Source: Oscillospiraceae bacterium
Lineage (GTDB): Bacteria > Bacillota > Clostridia > Oscillospirales > Ruminococcaceae
Length of the DNA stretch: 64,000 nucleotides
Assembly: GCA_025757985.1 (NCBI GenBank)
Contig: CP107210.1
Location: 1,612,001-1,676,000 of the forward strand
Direction: 5' to 3'
Shown here in pieces: positions 60,601 to 64,000 of the stretch; within the stretch, counting starts at the first letter, position 1, and each line of letters starts with the position of its first letter. Under the pieces are notes generated by a model. It saw only the letters and a list, made by a program, of their open reading frames with translations. It searched no databases and was not told where the DNA came from. Position numbers and translations under genes: made by a program.

Positions 60601-61522
60601 GAAGCGCCGCACCTATGACCCCGGCGTGGTAACCCAGCGTACAGGTCGTAATCCTCGTATGCTTTTGGGCAAAGGCATTGCCGAACACCATCGGTTCCAC
60701 TGCTGCACGCAGTGGTTTCAAAAGTGCCTCTCCCTGATTTGCCACGCCGCCTGAAAGTCCAATGACTTCCGGGAAAAAGATATTAATGAGGTTTGCTACT
60801 CCAACCGCCAAGTAATGAATATAATGTTCCACCACTTCCTGAGCCGCAATATCGCCTTGGACTGCGGCATCGAAGGCGGTTCGTCCTGTTATAGCATCCT
60901 CCCGCGGGGCCAGCGTATGTAGCAGGCTCTGCGGGTGGGCACGGTATGTCTCTGCCGTCATTCGGATCAAAGCCGTTGCACTTGCGAGGCTTTCAAAGCA
61001 TCCACACCGCCCGCAAGTGCAGCGTGGTGCATCGAGGCTGTCCATAATCACCATATGCCCAGGCTCTGAGGCTACACCAGTATAGCCAGTTAGAAGTTTT
61101 CCTTGCAGCACTACGCCACCGCCTATGCCGGTGCCCAATGTCACGATGACCGCGCTTTCTGCACCTTTGGCGCAGCCCGCCAGCGCCTCACCCAAGGCTG
61201 CCACATTGGCATCATTACCGATATAAACTGGCAGACCTGTACGACTCTGCAAATATTCTGCCATATTAAAATTATGCCAATTCAAGTTGTTAGAATAGAG
61301 CACCCGGCCACGATCCACCGAACCAGGGCAACCGACACCGATTGCTTCCACCCACTCCCCCGAGGCCAACTCTGTGCAGAGCTTCACTATGTCATCGCAC
61401 ACAGCCTCGGACGAACGCGGGAGCGCCGTGGGCACTGATGCTTCTCGCAGGATTTTCCCTTCCTCCGTCACCAGCGCCGCCTTAATATTGGTTCCACCTA
61501 GGTCAACGCCCAAATATGCCAT
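60581..61522 (-). CDS. ROK-family sugar kinase (glucokinase type)
   Basis: A 313-residue ROK protein without an HTH domain, so a kinase and not a repressor. The phosphate-binding start is GVDLGGTNIKAALV, the active-site region is YIGNDANVAALGE and VTLGTGIGGGVV, and the zinc motif CTCGRCGCFES near residue 176 is complete. It phosphorylates glucose or mannose released by the hydrolases and phosphorylases. It stands upstream of nothing on its strand and downstream of the GH2 beta-mannosidase, 156 bp away, probably co-regulated. Confidence 0.9.
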   Translation of the reverse strand: MAYLGVDLGGTNIKAALVTEEGKILREASVPTALPRSSEAVCDDIVKLCTELASGEWVEAIGVGCPGSVDRGRVLYSNNLNWHNFNMAEYLQSRTGLPVYIGNDANVAALGEALAGCAKGAESAVIVTLGTGIGGGVVLQGKLLTGYTGVASEPGHMVIMDSLDAPRCTCGRCGCFESLASATALIRMTAETYRAHPQSLLHTLAPREDAITGRTAFDAAVQGDIAAQEVVEHYIHYLAVGVANLINIFFPEVIGLSGGVANQGEALLKPLRAAVEPMVFGNAFAQKHTRITTCTLGYHAGVIGAALLAKQKQ

Positions 61523-61678
61523 ACCAAGTCCTCCTTTACTGCTTCAGGGTAGTTTCTGCGCTGATTCTCTTTGCGTTACAAAATCAATCAGCTAGCACGG
61601 GAAGTGGAGTGGCTCACCGTGTTATCCCCAATGCTGATGTCTATTCTTATTTCGAAGCAAAAATGACATATTTAGTTT

Positions 61679-64000
61679 TCAGAATGTATCTGCCACACTA
61701 CGCACTTGCAAGCTTTCTCGCAACTGTTCTGCTGTCACTCCCGGCGCCACAGAGTCCTTTTCCAGTGCGACATGTACACCCTGCGGTGTACACAAGGAGA
61801 AGTAGTTATCGGAGAATGGGCGGTCAGTCAAGTTTGTTTCTATCTCCACTTGATGCGCATAACAATCGCTTTTTACGTAAATATCAAACACATTACCGCA
61901 GTCCAGCACATGCACTGTGTAGTTCGGTCGTGGTAACTCCATTTGTTTGGGTCGACAGAACAGCGTGCTGGCATATGCGCCGGTATTGTTCTTTTCGCAC
62001 AACCGATACGCAACAAATACCGTATCCTGTCCGCGTTCCGCCAACTCCTGCATAAAGTCAACCGGATCCAGTTCTGTCACGCTGAGAGGCGGCACCTGAA
62101 CCGGCACCTCCATATGAGCCAAAAGACCATAAGCCGTGTCTCTCAGCTCTACCTCAACCGTGCCCTCAAGCGCTGTGCGACTGTCGTTGTGAACCCACAT
62201 CCGCAGTTTGGCATCTTCCGCCTTTGCCGTCACCATACGCGGCGAAAAAAAGCGGCGTGCATAATAGTGCAACGCTTTCCAGCGTCCGAAATAATCAATA
62301 CTGGCCCACGATGCCACCGGCCAGCAGTCGTTGAGCTGCCAGTAAATGGCGCCCATGCAGCGGCCTCTGTTACGTCGCCAGTGTTCCACGCCGTGCCGCA
62401 TCGCTTCCGCCTGCAAAAGCTGCGAAATATAGAGCAGACTGTCAAAGTCCTTCGGGTAGCGGTAATAGCTGGAAATATAGAACATGATCAATCCATTGGC
62501 TGCACCGTTTTTCTGATGGCTTTCCATCACGGGAGAAAAAATATTACGGTCACTTGGCTCTGTGAAAGTCTCAATGGTTTTGCGCCCGGGGAATGATTCA
62601 AATCCAAATTCAGAGCAAAAACGGAAATAGAACTTTTCGTAATCTGTAAAGGGCTTCATTCTATGCCATACGTCCCAATAATGGACATCTCCCCGATTCT
62701 CGGCATTCGGATCATCGAAGGAACCACCCGAGGAGGGCGAGGAGGGCCAGTAAAACACGTCCGGCGCATTAATCTGTGCTTCCTGCGAGATTACGTATTC
62801 GAACATCTTGATGTAGTCTGCTTTCAGCGCAGGATGGTGCGTTACCACGTCTTCCCAGCCCACCCAGCCAAGCTCCATTTCGTTGTTACCGCATAGAAGA
62901 CCCAAGCATGCGTGATGACGAATGCGCAGCAGATTGTCCCGCAGCTCTGCACGAATATTCTCTTCAAACGCCGCATCCATCCGGTACACATTACAGGCAA
63001 ACATTGCATCCTGCCAGACGATCAAGCCAAGGCGATCGCAGGCGTCGTAGAACCAATCATCGGGATAGTAGCCACCGCCCCATACGCGGATTGTGTTGAA
63101 GTTGGCAGCGGCGCAATCCTTCAGAAGACGCAGCGTCTGCTCGGGCGTAACTCTCGTGACTACACTGTCCTCGGGTATATAGTCAGCTCCCATGGCGAAT
63201 ATCTTGACACCATTGACCCGAAAACAGAATTCCTCACCCCATTCATCCTGATTACGGCTTATCGTCAACTCCCGCAGACCAATCTGCTTGTGCCAGTCAT
63301 CCAGCACTTGACTATCTTTGTCATGCAGTTCCACATTCAAAGTATACAGAGGCTGCTCGCCATACGTGTTCGGCCACCACAGTTGCGGAGATTTCAGCAC
63401 GAAAGATACCGCTGCTGTTTCCTCTGCGGACACACTTTGTGCATATAGCGCATCTCCTGACGGCGAAGTGAGTGTGCAGCAGACAGTGTAACTCTCTAAG
63501 TCTGCAAGTTGGGCGAGACGCACTTTCGTTTGAAGGAAGACCGTTCCGGTGCAATGTTCCTGCTTTATGCGCACGTCGGCGATGCGCGCGTCCGAAAAAG
63601 CGCACAACTCCACCGGGCGCCAGATACCTGCATCCGGCAGTTGGGGACCCCAATCCCAGCCGAACATACAATGTGCTTTTCGTAAATAATTGTTTCCGCG
63701 GATACAGCCCTTTGCCACATAGTGTATGGAGGGATCCTGACCTTTTTCCCGGATAAATTTCAACGAAGATCGAAAGATAATTTCCAGATGGTTTTCGCCC
63801 CTTTTCAATTTGCCGGCAACCGGCAAACGCCATGTGCGATGCATATTATCCACCGACGCGAGGAACTCACCGTTCAATCGAATATCAGCCAGGGTGTCCA
63901 GTCCGTAAAAGACCAATTCGGCATACTCCTGCTTCAGAATCTCCTTTTGCGGTACAAAGCACAGCGTGTAGCAAAAGTCCTGATTAAACAGCTCTCGGAC
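61679..64000 (-). CDS. GH2 beta-mannosidase (5' end outside the window)
   Basis: At least 773 residues; the frame is open to the right edge, so the start is missing. LRKAHCMFGWDWGPQLPDAG is a hallmark of GH2 beta-mannosidases. The acid/base glutamate lies in GLLCGNNEMELGW and the nucleophile in FRFCSEFGFESFPG. No further domains beyond the usual C-terminal beta-sandwiches are seen. It removes non-reducing mannose from beta-mannosides, complementing the GH130 and GH113 enzymes of the mannan locus. Confidence 0.92.
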   Translation of the reverse strand, partial: VRELFNQDFCYTLCFVPQKEILKQEYAELVFYGLDTLADIRLNGEFLASVDNMHRTWRLPVAGKLKRGENHLEIIFRSSLKFIREKGQDPSIHYVAKGCIRGNNYLRKAHCMFGWDWGPQLPDAGIWRPVELCAFSDARIADVRIKQEHCTGTVFLQTKVRLAQLADLESYTVCCTLTSPSGDALYAQSVSAEETAAVSFVLKSPQLWWPNTYGEQPLYTLNVELHDKDSQVLDDWHKQIGLRELTISRNQDEWGEEFCFRVNGVKIFAMGADYIPEDSVVTRVTPEQTLRLLKDCAAANFNTIRVWGGGYYPDDWFYDACDRLGLIVWQDAMFACNVYRMDAAFEENIRAELRDNLLRIRHHACLGLLCGNNEMELGWVGWEDVVTHHPALKADYIKMFEYVISQEAQINAPDVFYWPSSPSSGGSFDDPNAENRGDVHYWDVWHRMKPFTDYEKFYFRFCSEFGFESFPGRKTIETFTEPSDRNIFSPVMESHQKNGAANGLIMFYISSYYRYPKDFDSLLYISQLLQAEAMRHGVEHWRRNRGRCMGAIYWQLNDCWPVASWASIDYFGRWKALHYYARRFFSPRMVTAKAEDAKLRMWVHNDSRTALEGTVEVELRDTAYGLLAHMEVPVQVPPLSVTELDPVDFMQELAERGQDTVFVAYRLCEKNNTGAYASTLFCRPKQMELPRPNYTVHVLDCGNVFDIYVKSDCYAHQVEIETNLTDRPFSDNYFSLCTPQGVHVALEKDSVAPGVTAEQLRESLQVRSVADTF

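Overview
The window looks like a chromosome segment of a GC-rich gut Firmicute of the Oscillospiraceae/Ruminococcaceae (Faecalibacterium, Gemmiger or Subdoligranulum type). This is inferred from high GC in the core genes, Shine-Dalgarno-led operons, a CCA-encoding tRNA, typical Clostridia regulators (AraC, LacI, GHKL/LytTR), GPH and CUT1-type sugar importers, and two mobilizable elements of a kind common in these bacteria. The species cannot be fixed from sequence reading alone.

Layout. (1) 27-7972: seven glycosyltransferase genes in one forward operon (three GT4/GT-B-like, four GT2), probably the end of a surface-polysaccharide locus, followed by a P-loop ATPase/kinase. (2) 9.0-14.6 kb: an intact tRNA-Arg(CCG), two upstream copies of a tRNA-Arg 5' half, and mobile element E1 (91-aa protein, two tyrosine recombinases, RepA-like ATPase). 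(3) 14.9-26.0 kb: a plant-glycan utilisation cluster (GH43, GH78, GH2, GH43 with discoidin/FnIII domains, GPH symporter) read leftward and diverging from a small protein plus AraC regulator. (4) 26.1-33.5 kb: a decayed Fic toxin with its antitoxin, a membrane-anchored, domain-permuted GH3 enzyme, a GHKL/LytTR two-component system bracketed by two MITE-like repeats, transposase debris and a tRNA-Arg 3' half. (5) 33.5-40.1 kb: element E2, a close relative of E1 that keeps mobC and the relaxase gene mobA. (6) 40.8-57.9 kb: a beta-mannan (galactoglucomannan) utilisation locus. A leftward operon holds binding protein, two permeases, GH130_2-like phosphorylase, mannobiose/cellobiose 2-epimerase, GH130_1-like phosphorylase, YesL/DUF624 protein, GH36 alpha-galactosidase, phosphomannomutase and, after a weak terminator, mannose-6-phosphate isomerase. 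LacI lies upstream, and a divergent operon encodes GH113 mannanase plus two acetyl-mannan esterases (CE2-like, CE17-like). (7) 57.9-64.0 kb: a MITE, an intact Fic/antitoxin pair, a broken IS1182-type transposase, a peptidase fragment, a ROK sugar kinase and a GH2 beta-mannosidase running off the right edge.

How it works together: short acetylated, galactosylated manno-oligosaccharides would be imported by the ABC transporter and processed inside the cell. Esterases remove acetyl groups, GH36 removes galactose, GH113 and GH2 trim mannose, the epimerase converts mannobiose to mannosyl-glucose, the GH130 enzymes phosphorolyse it, and phosphomannomutase plus ManA feed glycolysis. The logic matches mannan loci described in Roseburia and Faecalibacterium.

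Most notable: E1 and E2 share a roughly 350-bp noncoding block and an 18-bp inverted repeat inside repA, both with compensatory base changes. tRNA-Arg halves lie 24 kb apart. At least 17 single-base frameshifts occur between 43.8 and 49.8 kb, and those worked through all resolve in homopolymers or short same-base runs, which looks more like sequence error than gene decay.
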